A DNA stretch of 41,212 bases from HyVt-337 sp964428895 (GCA_964428895.1 CAYRZU010000024.1:1-41212), one strand, 5' to 3'. Numbered from the stretch's first letter, positions 30,430 through 38,756 are shown. Made by a program: numbers and translations. Notes: generated from the letters alone by a model not told the origin.

Positions 30430-30939
30430 CTAGTCCGCCTCCTTGTCCGGTTCAATCGACTCGCGGGCCCGACAAGCCAGAATCGCCTGCCGCAAATACG
30501 CCCGTTCGGTCAGCAGGCCCTCGGCCTCCCACGCTTCAGTGATCTCTGCGGTCAATCGGGCGTTGTGGCTCTTGAGCTCTCGCAGGGGTCCGTGGTCGGC
30601 CGACCCAACGGGGGCGCTAAGCATGGCGTCGTGGGCGTCCACATGAAACACGACGCCGGCTCCATTGGGCGTTCGTGAAATACGGAGCTTCATGTTCGGG
30701 TACATGGCGTTGCCGATCCGCAAGGCGAAGCTCCGGACCTCCGCCAGTTGGGTCCGGTCACTCGGCGACCGCTCGGCCACATCACCCATCAGCCAGTCGC
30801 CGATGTCCACGTCCGGGGGGGGCAAAAACCGTTCCACCGTCGCGGGAGGACGGGCCTCAAAGGCCCGACCGATGTAGGCAAGGACGGCGCGGCGGACCTC
30901 GTCCGCAGCCGGCAGAAGACTATTCTTTGGCGACATCAT
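30430..30939 (-). CDS. Conserved-looking protein of unknown function upstream of nadB
   Basis: A 169-aa soluble protein starting MMSPKNSLLP. Predicted secondary structure is mixed: an N-terminal helix (VRRAVLAYIGRAFE), a Pro-rich link (RFLPPPDVDIGDW), a beta hairpin (MKLRISRTPNGAGVVFHVDA) and C-terminal helices (ELKSHNARLTAEITEAWEAE). No motif recognised. Its ATG lies only eight bases after a perfect TATAAT on the minus strand, so the mRNA may be nearly leaderless. It is first in the operon with nadB and the UroD-like gene. Confidence 0.7.
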   Translation of the reverse strand: MMSPKNSLLPAADEVRRAVLAYIGRAFEARPPATVERFLPPPDVDIGDWLMGDVAERSPSDRTQLAEVRSFALRIGNAMYPNMKLRISRTPNGAGVVFHVDAHDAMLSAPVGSADHGPLRELKSHNARLTAEITEAWEAEGLLTERAYLRQAILACRARESIEPDKEAD

Positions 30940-30955
30940 AAATTTGGATTATACT
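30927..30955. promoter_or_regulatory. Symmetrical divergent promoter for the nadB operon and the response regulator
   Basis: The plus strand reads TTGGCG (30927-30932), 17 bp, TATACT (30950-30955). The minus strand reads TATAAT over 30953-30948, sharing four base pairs with the plus-strand -10. No clear -35 is visible for the minus direction. Both promoters cannot easily be occupied at once. Confidence 0.55.
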
Positions 30956-31072
30956 CGCTTGTGGTGACTAGGCCGATAAGGTATCTGGTTGCCTCCGGAG
31001 TTTGTAGGAGGCTATGGGCGGTATGGGCCGTCCTGCAGACCGAACGACGGCGGAAGTGAGGTACGTGTCTAT

Positions 31073-31471
31073 ATGGACTCTCGTCCTCTGGTCATGGTTG
31101 TTGAAGACGACGAAGAGATGAACGAACTGGAGTGTGAACTCCTCCAGATTCACGGCATGGAGACCGTCTCGGCTTACGACGGCGCCCAGGCTGTCCAAGT
31201 CGCCGAGGAACACACCGCCGACGCGGTCCTGCTGGACATCATGCTGCCGGAGATGGACGGTTTCGAGTGTTGCCGCCATCTGCGACAGAAACACGCCAGC
31301 CGCCACTTGCCTATCGTCATGATAACGGCCTTGGATTCCGCCGACAGCCGCTCCGCCGGCATCGACGCCGGAGCCGACGCCTTCTTCACCAAGCCCTTTG
31401 ACCCTCAGGAAGTCGTGGATACGGTTCGTCGTTTGATTGATGAATCCCGCGACAACGGCGACGGCGACTAG
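31073..31471 (+). CDS. Single-domain response regulator
   Basis: A 132-aa CheY-like receiver domain with no output domain. The acidic pocket is VVEDDEEM (D12, D13), the phosphoacceptor is D55 in VLLDIMLPEMDGFE, with T85 (MITAL) and K107 (FFTKPFD). ATG 31073 is chosen over an upstream TTG because the receiver begins right after it. A leader of about 110 nt separates it from the promoter. It converges with a hybrid-free sensor kinase that ends 30 bp downstream on the other strand, so the two may pair. Signal output would be by protein contact. Confidence 0.92.
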   Translation: MDSRPLVMVVEDDEEMNELECELLQIHGMETVSAYDGAQAVQVAEEHTADAVLLDIMLPEMDGFECCRHLRQKHASRHLPIVMITALDSADSRSAGIDAGADAFFTKPFDPQEVVDTVRRLIDESRDNGDGD

Positions 31472-31500
31472 TCGCATCCCCTATAATCTTCCCCCACCTG

Positions 31501-33426
31501 CTACGGCTTCTCGACCAAGTGATCGTCCGGATCAATCGGAAGGATCACCGTAAACGTGCTACCCTCGGGGCCCGTCGACACGTGCACGGCGCCATGGTGC
31601 ATTTCCACGAAGTGCTTAACCACCGCCAGGCCCAGCCCCATGCCGCGCTTCTGGAACCCGATCGCTCCGGAGGAGTGCTTCATCACGTCGCCGGTCGAGA
31701 AGAACGGATTGAAGATATTCTTGAGGTCGTCGTCGGGAATACCCGGTCCTTCGTCGATCACGCTGATCGCCACCTCGGCGCCGAGCTCTTTGGCAGTCCG
31801 GATACGAATCGTCTTGCCGTCCGGTGTGAACTTGATGGCGTTGCCGACCAGGTTCTCGATGATGTCTCGCAGCTTGTCCTTGTCGGCCCGAATGAGCGGA
31901 ATCGGCCCGGTCGGCTCGATGATCAGGCGCTGACGCCGTTCCTCTACGAAGGGTAGTACGTCGCGGTAGATGTCCTCCAGCAGTTCGTGGAGATCGACCT
32001 CACGCAACTCGATATGCTCACTGTACTCTTGTTCGGGCATGAGCTTAAACATGGACTGGATGATGTCGCTCAGTCGACGGGCCTTCGATTCCATTGTCGC
32101 CATGCCCCTGCGAAGCTTGTCGACATCCTCCACTCCAGTCATCAGCTTCGGCAAGGTCAGGATGTAACTGATCGGTGTTCGTAGTTCGTGCCCCGCGACC
32201 TTGATGAAATTGGCCTTCAGTTCGTTGGCTTCGGTCAGTCGATCGTGCGATTCCTGCACCCGGTCGACCATTGCATTGAACTCGTGGGCCAGGTCGTCCA
32301 CTTCGTCTCGGCCGAGCAGGTGCTTTGCCCAGCGGCGCACGTCAACCCGCTGAGAGAGGTCGCCGCCGGCAACGGTACTAGCGGCGGTCTCCAGTGACCG
32401 GATTCGCGTCGCGATGCTCCTGTCCACCACGTACAGGCCCGCCAGGAAGATAATCAGGATCGCGACGAGACCCGTAATGAGGATCCACCACGTCAGGCGG
32501 TTGATCTCCTGCAACGCCACCGCCTTGGGCAGTTGGAGCACCAGCACCCATTGCGGGCTCTTGACAGGCAGCGTGCCGATCTCCTTGGGAAGCACCACCG
32601 GCGCGTGGGCGCGGATGATATCCCCCTCGCATTCCCGCCAGCCGGCCGGACTCGCCCAGTCGGCCCGCCACTGAGGCAAGTACCGGACCTGCTCGTGGCC
32701 CCCAGGGACCGGGCAGACGATGCGCCCGTCGGCTTCGATCAGGAAGCCCTCGGCATCGGCGGCGCCGATAATCGGGGAGTTGCCCTGGAACCACTCCGAC
32801 ATGTCCATGACGGCCTTGATCACACCGATCACTTTCCCCTTTTCGAGCACTGGAATACACAGGTCCACACTCCACATGTGCACACTGCGATCGAAGCCGA
32901 TCGAAATAAAGATCCCCCCGGCCCCGTCGGCGTAGGCCTCCTGCCACCAGGTCTCGTCGGCTTGGTAGTAATCCTCTGTGGGATTGGTGGCCGCGATGAG
33001 TTGCCCGTGAACATCCGTCACCAACATCTCCATCGCCCGGGGATCGCCGTTTTGGAACTGTCGTAACCGGGCGGAGACGGGGTTGCTCAACACAGCATCC
33101 ATGCGGAAGTCGTCTTGGGTTAGGGTGCGCCATATCTCGTCCAGCGCCTGCCGCTCCAGCAAGGGCAACTCACGCCACTCCCGCCACAACTCCGACAACA
33201 CGTCCGGATCCTCCTGCAACGCCAGCGAAAGCTTCTCGATGTCCTTGCGCAGAGATATCTCCAGACTGGCGGCCTGGGCCTCGGTAACGGCTTGCTTGCT
33301 GGCCCCCACGGCCCCGATCTGATACCCCCGTCCTCCGACAACAATACCCAATAGGGCCAGCCCCAGCGGGAGCACGGCCACCGCCAGCAACAGCAGCGCC
33401 AGTTTGACACGTAGACGAACTCGCAT
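31501..33426 (-). CDS. Membrane sensor histidine kinase (dCache - HAMP - HisKA - HATPase)
   Basis: About 641 aa. ATG 33426 is favoured over a GTG four codons earlier because AAGGTG lies close upstream. Order: transmembrane helix 1 (about 10-33), periplasmic double-Cache-type sensor (about 40-300; ETWWQEAYADGAGGIFIS, IPVLEKGKVIGVIKAVMDMS), transmembrane helix 2 (about 313-333), HAMP, H-box AGHELRTP with phospho-His near residue 413, then N-box NLVGNAIKFTPDG, G1 DEGPGIPDDDL, F-box FNPFF and G2 GMGLGLAVV. Cache domains sense small solutes such as organic acids. Convergent with a CheY-like regulator, its likely partner. Ligand unknown. Confidence 0.95.
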   Translation of the reverse strand: MRVRLRVKLALLLLAVAVLPLGLALLGIVVGGRGYQIGAVGASKQAVTEAQAASLEISLRKDIEKLSLALQEDPDVLSELWREWRELPLLERQALDEIWRTLTQDDFRMDAVLSNPVSARLRQFQNGDPRAMEMLVTDVHGQLIAATNPTEDYYQADETWWQEAYADGAGGIFISIGFDRSVHMWSVDLCIPVLEKGKVIGVIKAVMDMSEWFQGNSPIIGAADAEGFLIEADGRIVCPVPGGHEQVRYLPQWRADWASPAGWRECEGDIIRAHAPVVLPKEIGTLPVKSPQWVLVLQLPKAVALQEINRLTWWILITGLVAILIIFLAGLYVVDRSIATRIRSLETAASTVAGGDLSQRVDVRRWAKHLLGRDEVDDLAHEFNAMVDRVQESHDRLTEANELKANFIKVAGHELRTPISYILTLPKLMTGVEDVDKLRRGMATMESKARRLSDIIQSMFKLMPEQEYSEHIELREVDLHELLEDIYRDVLPFVEERRQRLIIEPTGPIPLIRADKDKLRDIIENLVGNAIKFTPDGKTIRIRTAKELGAEVAISVIDEGPGIPDDDLKNIFNPFFSTGDVMKHSSGAIGFQKRGMGLGLAVVKHFVEMHHGAVHVSTGPEGSTFTVILPIDPDDHLVEKP

Positions 33427-33519
33427 CTGCACCTTCACATCGGCACCTCGCCGAAGAGTGGATACATCATAGAAGTGGTAACCGGAAAAACGAGTCCTTT
33501 TCCCCTACAAACATCCAAC

Positions 33520-33548
33520 TTGCGTGCCTAGGGCGGTTTGGCTATCGT
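33520..33548 (+). promoter_or_regulatory. Possible promoter for the M42 peptidase run
   Basis: TTGCGT (33520-33525), 17 bp, TATCGT (33543-33548), about 35 nt before the first M42 start codon. Moderate match only. Confidence 0.35.
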
Positions 33549-33589
33549 GCGCCATTCCCAAGACCTTCCCGGCAACGAAAGGCCCAACG

Positions 33590-34657
33590 ATGCGTAAGCA
33601 ATCCCTGGAGTTCCTGAAATCACTGCTATCAACCCCCAGCCCCAGCGGCTACGAAGCGGCCGGCCAGAAGCTCTGGTGCGATTACGCCCGAAAGGTTGCC
33701 GATCAGGTCCGCACCGACAGTTACGGCAATGCGCTGGCGATTCTGAACCCCAAGGGCTCACCCGTGATCATGCTGGACGGTCACGCCGACGAGATTGGGC
33801 TGATGGTCAAGCACATTGCCGATAACGGATTCCTTCACTTCCAGGCCATCGGCGGCGTCCAGGCGCCCTTGATGCGGTCCAAGCGCGTCAACATCCATGG
33901 CCGCAAGGGCATCGTGCGCGGCGTCATCGGCGCGGTGGCGCCTCACCTGACCCGCGGCAAAGAAGACAAACCCCCCGCCATGCACGACCTGACCATCGAC
34001 ATCGGGGCCAAAGACGGCAAAGCCGCCGCCAAACGCGTTTCCGTGGGCGATCCAATTACCTTCGAAGAGGAATTCGAGCTGCTGACGGATGATGTTGCCG
34101 TCTCCCGGGCGTTCGACAACCGCGCCGGTACGTGGGCGGCCATCGAAGTACTCCGCCAGGCCAAGGCCGACCCCCGCAAGCTGGATGCCTGCCTGGTCGC
34201 CTGCAGCAGCGTACAGGAAGAGGTCGGCCTCAAGGGCGCCACCATGAACGTCTTTAATGTCCGCCCGGATGCGGCACTGGTCGTGGAAGTGACCCACGCG
34301 ACCGACTCGCCCGGCATCAGCGCCGCTCAGCACGGGAAGGTCAAGCTCGGTGAGGGCCCAACCATCAGCATCGGCCGTGAGAACCACCCCTCCGTGACCG
34401 ACCGCCTCCAAGCCGCCGCCAAGGCCACGAAGATCAAGCTGCAGATCGAAGCCTTCAACACCTCCGGCGGTACGGATGCGATGGCTATCTATTCTGCCGT
34501 CGGCGGCGTGCCGAGCGCGGTGATCGGCATTCCCACTCGCTACATGCACTCTACCGTTGAGATGATCAGTCTCAAGGACCTCCAGCAAACCGTCGACCTG
34601 CTGACCGAAACCTGCCTGAGCGTCAAGAAAGGCGACGAGTTCCGCGTAAAGATCTAA
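33590..34657 (+). CDS. M42-family metallo-aminopeptidase, copy 1
   Basis: A 355-aa cytoplasmic TET-type aminopeptidase. ATG 33590 is chosen for AAAGG upstream; a longer frame has no support. All expected dimetal and catalytic residues appear in order: His and Asp in LDGHADEIGLMV, bridging Asp in AFDNRAGTWAA, catalytic Glu pair in SSVQEEVGLKGA, Asp/Glu in VEVTHATDSPG, and His in RYMHSTVEM. M42 enzymes assemble into hollow dodecamers that trim peptides released by proteases. It is first of three tandem paralogues with 17-19 bp gaps. Confidence 0.93.
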   Translation: MRKQSLEFLKSLLSTPSPSGYEAAGQKLWCDYARKVADQVRTDSYGNALAILNPKGSPVIMLDGHADEIGLMVKHIADNGFLHFQAIGGVQAPLMRSKRVNIHGRKGIVRGVIGAVAPHLTRGKEDKPPAMHDLTIDIGAKDGKAAAKRVSVGDPITFEEEFELLTDDVAVSRAFDNRAGTWAAIEVLRQAKADPRKLDACLVACSSVQEEVGLKGATMNVFNVRPDAALVVEVTHATDSPGISAAQHGKVKLGEGPTISIGRENHPSVTDRLQAAAKATKIKLQIEAFNTSGGTDAMAIYSAVGGVPSAVIGIPTRYMHSTVEMISLKDLQQTVDLLTETCLSVKKGDEFRVKI

Positions 34658-34674
34658 CGCCCGAGGAGACGCCC

Positions 34675-35748
34675 ATGCGGGAGCAATCGCTCGACTTTCT
34701 GCGACAGCTCATGAATACGCCCACGCCGAGCGGGTTCGAAGCCCCCGGCCAGCGTGTCTGGAGCAACTACGCTCTTGAGTTCGCCGACGAGGTCTCCTCT
34801 GACAAGTACGGCAACACCATGGCCGTGCTGAACCCCAAGGCCAAGCCCGTTGTCGTGCTGGACGGCCATTGCGATGAAATCGGCCTCATGGTCAAGCACA
34901 TCGACGAGGAAGGCTTTCTCTATTTCCAGTCGATCGGTTACCAGGCCGCCAAGCGCCTACCCGCCAAGCGAGTGCACATTCACACCAAGAACGGGCCTAT
35001 CCTCGGTGTGATCGGGGCCATCCCCCCGCACTTGGAGGCCGAGAAGGACGCCAAACCCGAAAAGGTCGAGATGCATACGTTGGCCATCGACATCGGTGCC
35101 CCGGACGAAAAGGCCGCCCGCAAACGTGTGGCCATAGGCGACCCCATCACCTGCGTGGGCGATTTTGAAATGCTCACCGACGATGCTGCCGTCGCTCGGG
35201 GCTTTGACGACCGCATTGGCGCTTTCGCCGCCCTCGAGACCTTACGCCTGCTTGCCGAGAAGCGCGACGAACTCCAGTGCTGCGTCATCGCCCACAGCGC
35301 CGTGCAGGAAGAAGTCGGCATCTTCGGGGCGATGATGACGGCCTTTAACCTGCGGCCGAACGTCGCCATCGCCATCGAATCCGGCATCTGCACGGACCAT
35401 CCCGGCGTGGACCCAACCAAGGCCGGCGTCATCAAGCTCGGCAAGGGGCCGACCATCTACATCGGCCGTGAGCATCACCCCGAAATCGTGCGCCGCTTCC
35501 GGGAACACGCCAAGGCCGCCAAGATCCCTCTGCAGATCATGCCGCACGACGAAGGGCATGGCACGAACGCCTCCAGCTTTTACATGGACGTCGGCGGCAT
35601 CCCTTCGGCCGTTATTGGCATCCCAACGCGATACATTCACTCCGCCATTGAAGTGGCGAGCCTGACCGACGTCGACCGGACGACCGACCTACTGACGGCC
35701 GTCTGCCTGAACATTGAAAAGAATGAGACCTTCCGCGTGAAGATCTAG
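34675..35748 (+). CDS. M42-family metallo-aminopeptidase, copy 2
   Basis: A 357-aa paralogue with GGAG before the ATG. Metal and catalytic motifs are intact: LDGHCDEIGLMV, GFDDRIGAFAA, SAVQEEVGIFGA, RYIHSAIEV. The fourth ligand block reads AIESGICTDHPG rather than VTHATDSPG as in copies 1 and 3, and MPHDEGHGTNASSFYM replaces the usual FNTSGGTDAMAIY. These pocket changes suggest a different substrate preference or subunit role. Confidence 0.93.
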   Translation: MREQSLDFLRQLMNTPTPSGFEAPGQRVWSNYALEFADEVSSDKYGNTMAVLNPKAKPVVVLDGHCDEIGLMVKHIDEEGFLYFQSIGYQAAKRLPAKRVHIHTKNGPILGVIGAIPPHLEAEKDAKPEKVEMHTLAIDIGAPDEKAARKRVAIGDPITCVGDFEMLTDDAAVARGFDDRIGAFAALETLRLLAEKRDELQCCVIAHSAVQEEVGIFGAMMTAFNLRPNVAIAIESGICTDHPGVDPTKAGVIKLGKGPTIYIGREHHPEIVRRFREHAKAAKIPLQIMPHDEGHGTNASSFYMDVGGIPSAVIGIPTRYIHSAIEVASLTDVDRTTDLLTAVCLNIEKNETFRVKI

Positions 35749-35767
35749 TCGCCCAAAGGACATCACC

Positions 35768-36817
35768 ATGGAACGAGGTTCGCTAACGTTTCTCAAGAAG
35801 CTCCTGACCACCCCCACCGTCAGCGGCCATGAGTCTGCCGGCCAGAAGCTGTGGGTCAATTACGTCAAGAAGTTCGCCGACGAGATCACCACGGACACCT
35901 ACGGAAACGCCATCGCGGTGCTCAAGCCGCGCGCCGGCACGAAGGTCGTCATCGACGGCCACATGGACGAAATCGGCCTGGTGGTCAAGCACATCGCCGG
36001 CAAGTTCATCCACGTCCAGCGCGTCGGCGGTGTGCACCCGCCGCTGATGCAGGCCAAACGGGTAAACATCCACACCGCCAAGGGCATGGTCCGCGGCGTG
36101 GTGGGCGCATCGATGCTCAACCGCAAGGACTCGGCCCAGATTCACGAGATCTACATCGACATCGGCGCCAAGGACGAGAAAGAGGTCAAGCGGAAGGTCG
36201 CCATCGGTGACCACGTGACCCTCGTCGATGATTTCGAGATGCTCAACCGCCAGGTGGCCGTCGCACGGGCGTTCGACGACCGCATCGGCGCCTGGGTCGC
36301 CGCAGAAGTGATCCGACGATTGGCCCCAGCCCGGCGACGACTGCACTGCGCCGTGTTCGCAACGAGCTGCGTTCAGGAAGAGGTCGGCATGCGCGGCGCC
36401 ATGATGAACGCCTTCAACATCCGACCGGACGCGTTCTTCGCCGTCGATGTCACCCACGCCACCGACACCCCCGGCGTCAACCAGGCCCAGCACGGCAAGA
36501 CCGCCATCGGCGATGGGCCCACCATCCAGCTCGGTCGCGAGAATCACCCTGTGCTGACTAAGAAGCTTCGCGACGTCGCTAAGGCCAAGGACATTCCCCT
36601 GCAGGTCGAGGCCTTCCTGACCACCGGCGCCACCGACGCGCTGCCCGTGTACTCCATGATCGGCGGCGTGCCGAGCGCCGTGGTGAGCATCGCCACGCGA
36701 TACATCCACACCGCCATTGAAATGATCGACCTGCGAGACGCCGACCGGTCGGCCGACCTGCTGAAGGAGTTTTGCCTGACCGTTAAGGCCAACCAGAAGT
36801 TCAAAGTACGGGTCTGA
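35768..36817 (+). CDS. M42-family metallo-aminopeptidase, copy 3
   Basis: A 349-aa paralogue with AAAGGA before the ATG. Motifs: IDGHMDEIGLVV, AFDDRIGAWVA, SCVQEEVGMRGA, VDVTHATDTPG, RYIHTAIEM. It resembles copy 1 in the VTHATD block and in FLTTGATDALPVY. It lacks the HLTRGKEDKP-like insertion seen in copy 1, having a shorter connector in the beta domain. Completes the tandem set; a pteridine-reductase-like gene follows 18 bp later but may have its own promoter. Confidence 0.93.
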   Translation: MERGSLTFLKKLLTTPTVSGHESAGQKLWVNYVKKFADEITTDTYGNAIAVLKPRAGTKVVIDGHMDEIGLVVKHIAGKFIHVQRVGGVHPPLMQAKRVNIHTAKGMVRGVVGASMLNRKDSAQIHEIYIDIGAKDEKEVKRKVAIGDHVTLVDDFEMLNRQVAVARAFDDRIGAWVAAEVIRRLAPARRRLHCAVFATSCVQEEVGMRGAMMNAFNIRPDAFFAVDVTHATDTPGVNQAQHGKTAIGDGPTIQLGRENHPVLTKKLRDVAKAKDIPLQVEAFLTTGATDALPVYSMIGGVPSAVVSIATRYIHTAIEMIDLRDADRSADLLKEFCLTVKANQKFKVRV

Positions 36818-36820
36818 TCG

Positions 36821-36826
36821 TATATT
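36821..36826 (+). promoter_or_regulatory. -10-like TATATT just before the SDR start
   Basis: TATATT lies nine bases before ATG 36836, the same geometry as at dapF. No good -35 is visible. If active it would give a leaderless transcript. Confidence 0.3.
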
Positions 36827-36835
36827 GTTGAGCCC

Positions 36836-37567
36836 ATGGAACTGACGGGTAAGGTTGCGCTGGTCACCGGCTCGGCCAAGCGAGTCGGTCGGGCCATTGT
36901 CGAGGCGCTCGCGGCGGGCGGCGCCGATGTCGCCATTCACTATTCGCGCTCGGGCGACGCCGCAGCCGAACTGGCCCGGCACATTCGCCACACCACCCGG
37001 CGCCAGGCCGAACGCTTCCAGGCCGACCTGCGCGCCCCGGGCCAGATTGAGCGCCTCTTCCAGCAGATCGCGGGCGCCTACGGCCACCTGGACGTCCTGG
37101 TCAACTGCGCGGCTGTCTACAACCATACCCCGCTCGATTCCCTCACCGCCGAGCAATGGGACGCCGAGATGGCCGTCAACGCTCGCGCCCCGGCTTTGTG
37201 CATCCGCCATGCCCTGCCCCTGATGGCCGAGGGCAGCCTGATCGTCAACATTACCGACATCGCCGCCGAGAAGGGCTGGGGCGGCTATCCGGCCTATTGT
37301 GCGTCCAAGGCCGCCCTGCAGGCCCTGACCAAATCGGCCGCCAAGGCCCTGGCCAAACGCAACATCCGTGTCAACGCCGTCGCCCCCGGCGCCATCATGT
37401 GGGAAGACGATCGCTCCGAGGATGACCAGAATCGCGTTCTTGCCCAGGTGCCCCTCAAACGCCCCGGCGGCCCGAACGACATCGCCCAGGCCGTCCTCTA
37501 CTTCGTCGGCAACGATTACGTCACCGCCCAGACCCTCCGCGTCGACGGCGGCTGGCACATGTCCTGA
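36836..37567 (+). CDS. SDR oxidoreductase, pteridine reductase (FolM/PTR1)-like
   Basis: A 243-aa short-chain reductase. The nucleotide site TGSAKRVGRAIVEAL has the Arg characteristic of NADPH-dependent pteridine reductases. The usual catalytic Ser is replaced by Asp in VNITDIAA, followed by YxxxK in YPAYCASKAALQAL; the Asp-Tyr-Lys set is that of PTR1-type enzymes. Also present are LVNCAAVYNHTPL, RVNAVAPGAIMW and LRVDGGWHMS. It likely reduces dihydropterin or a related pterin in folate or monapterin metabolism. Lies between the M42 run and tRNA-Leu. A general FabG-like role is the alternative. Confidence 0.8.
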   Translation: MELTGKVALVTGSAKRVGRAIVEALAAGGADVAIHYSRSGDAAAELARHIRHTTRRQAERFQADLRAPGQIERLFQQIAGAYGHLDVLVNCAAVYNHTPLDSLTAEQWDAEMAVNARAPALCIRHALPLMAEGSLIVNITDIAAEKGWGGYPAYCASKAALQALTKSAAKALAKRNIRVNAVAPGAIMWEDDRSEDDQNRVLAQVPLKRPGGPNDIAQAVLYFVGNDYVTAQTLRVDGGWHMS

Positions 37568-37573
37568 TGCCGC

Positions 37574-37601
37574 TTGACTTGATTGACCGACAGAGTATAC
37601 T
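37574..37601 (+). promoter_or_regulatory. Sigma70-type promoter of tRNA-Leu
   Basis: TTGACT (37574-37579), 16-bp spacer, TATACT (37596-37601). The predicted start lies about 20 nt before the tRNA. Confidence 0.75.
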
Positions 37602-37628
37602 GCTCCGACTCGGGCCATCGCCCGACCC

Positions 37629-37712
37629 GCGGCCGTGGCGGAATTGGCAGACGCGCAGGCTTCAGGTGCCTGTCTCCTTAGGGAGGTGGAGGTTCGACTC
37701 CTCTCGGCCGCA
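37629..37712 (+). tRNA. tRNA-Leu (anticodon CAG)
   Basis: An 84-nt class II tRNA. The acceptor stem gcggccg pairs with cggccgc, with A as discriminator. The anticodon stem caggc/gcctg encloses loop ttcaggt, giving anticodon CAG (reads CUG). The long variable arm (tctcc…ggag) is typical of Leu. The T arm ggagg/cctct encloses ttcgact. The CCA end is not encoded. Confidence 0.97.
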
Positions 37713-37744
37713 GTGCCTTCCGGGCTGTTTCAGGTAGTGGATAT

Positions 37745-37770
37745 AGGCGACTGACTTCCGTCAGTCGCCT
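37745..37770 (+). terminator. Intrinsic terminator after tRNA-Leu
   Basis: A perfect 11-bp stem (37745-37755 with 37760-37770) with a TTCC loop is followed by a pyrimidine run (ttctct). Confidence 0.85.
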
Positions 37771-37796
37771 TTCTCTATGGCCTGGCGTGGCCGTCT

Positions 37797-37825
37797 TTGA
37801 ATTGGCCCATCCGACCGGCTATAGT
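37797..37825 (+). promoter_or_regulatory. Sigma70-type promoter of dapF, apparently leaderless
   Basis: TTGAAT (37797-37802), 17-bp spacer, TATAGT (37820-37825). The dapF ATG begins nine bases after the -10, so transcription would start about 2-3 nt before the start codon. No Shine-Dalgarno is visible. Confidence 0.65.
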
Positions 37826-37834
37826 GGTTCACCT

Positions 37835-38746
37835 ATGTTCGATCCCATTGACTTCTGGAAGCTCTCCGCTGCGGGGAATGACTTCGTCTGCATCGACAAC
37901 TGCCAGGGGCAGTTCGACTTAATCATCAACGACCCCGAGCGGGTGGGCCATTTCGCCCATACGCTGTGCGAGCGTCATGTCGGCATCGGCGCCGACGGCG
38001 TGATCTTCTGCAACCAGGCCGAGGTCGAGGGCGTCGCCGATACCGGGGCTCGCATCTTCGAATGGGACGGTTCCGAGGTCGAGCTGTGCGGCAATGGCAC
38101 TGCGTGCTTTGTCTACTGGGCGACCATGATGGGCCATGTCCCCGCCGGCGAGGTCCGCGTGCTGACCCCCGCCGGGGTTGTCCGCGGCGAGCACGGCGAC
38201 GACTACACCCGCGTCTGCATCGCCCTGCCGGAGGGCTTGCAGACCGATCTGGCCGTACCCGTCGGCGACCAGACGGTTCCTTGCGACTTCGTCATCACTG
38301 GCATTCCGCACGTGGTGACGTTCGTGGACGACATTAAGACCGCCGACGTAGCTGGCCTCGGCCCGGCGCTGCGCCACCATGAAATGTTCTTCCCGCGCGG
38401 CGCCAATGCGGACTTTGTCCAGGTCCTCGGCGAAAACGAAATCGCCATGCGGACCTGGGAGTTCGGCGTGGAGGGAGAGACGCTCGCCTGCGGAACCGGC
38501 TCGGCCGCATCGGCCGTCCTGGCCGCTCGCCGGTTCGGCTGGTACGACAGCCACACCGACTGCGACGATCCCGTTCTGGTTCACACCCGCGGCGGAAAGA
38601 TCCTCCGCGTGTTCTTTGCCGTCAACGACGCAGGCGACATCGACGACCTGTGCCTGGAATCACCCGTGCAGTTCCTCTATCGCGGCGTGATCGGGCAAGA
38701 GCTGCTGAGCGAAGCGTTGGATCCCTCTCGCCCTGAACGGACCTAA
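37835..38746 (+). CDS. dapF: Diaminopimelate epimerase
   Basis: Converts LL- to meso-diaminopimelate for lysine and peptidoglycan synthesis. The 303-aa length is slightly above the usual 275 or so. Both catalytic cysteines are seen: C85 in ELCGNGTACF and C219 in ETLACGTGSAAS. Also FWKLSAAGNDFVCID at the start and GIPHVVTFVDD in the middle. ATG 37835 is chosen over an upstream in-frame start because the promoter -10 overlaps that longer region. It heads an operon with the 538-aa unknown protein (10 bp gap) and the methyltransferase. Confidence 0.95.
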   Translation: MFDPIDFWKLSAAGNDFVCIDNCQGQFDLIINDPERVGHFAHTLCERHVGIGADGVIFCNQAEVEGVADTGARIFEWDGSEVELCGNGTACFVYWATMMGHVPAGEVRVLTPAGVVRGEHGDDYTRVCIALPEGLQTDLAVPVGDQTVPCDFVITGIPHVVTFVDDIKTADVAGLGPALRHHEMFFPRGANADFVQVLGENEIAMRTWEFGVEGETLACGTGSAASAVLAARRFGWYDSHTDCDDPVLVHTRGGKILRVFFAVNDAGDIDDLCLESPVQFLYRGVIGQELLSEALDPSRPERT

Positions 38747-38756
38747 CCGGCCAATC

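Noticed and set aside
35783..37618. 611-aa minus-strand open frame opposite M42 copy 3 and the reductase
   Set aside because: Crosses two well-identified plus-strand genes; codon-bias artefact.
37629..37712. tRNA-Leu as attachment site of the phage cluster
   Set aside because: It lies about 16 kb from the cluster end with intact host operons between, and no partial tRNA copy is seen near 21600.
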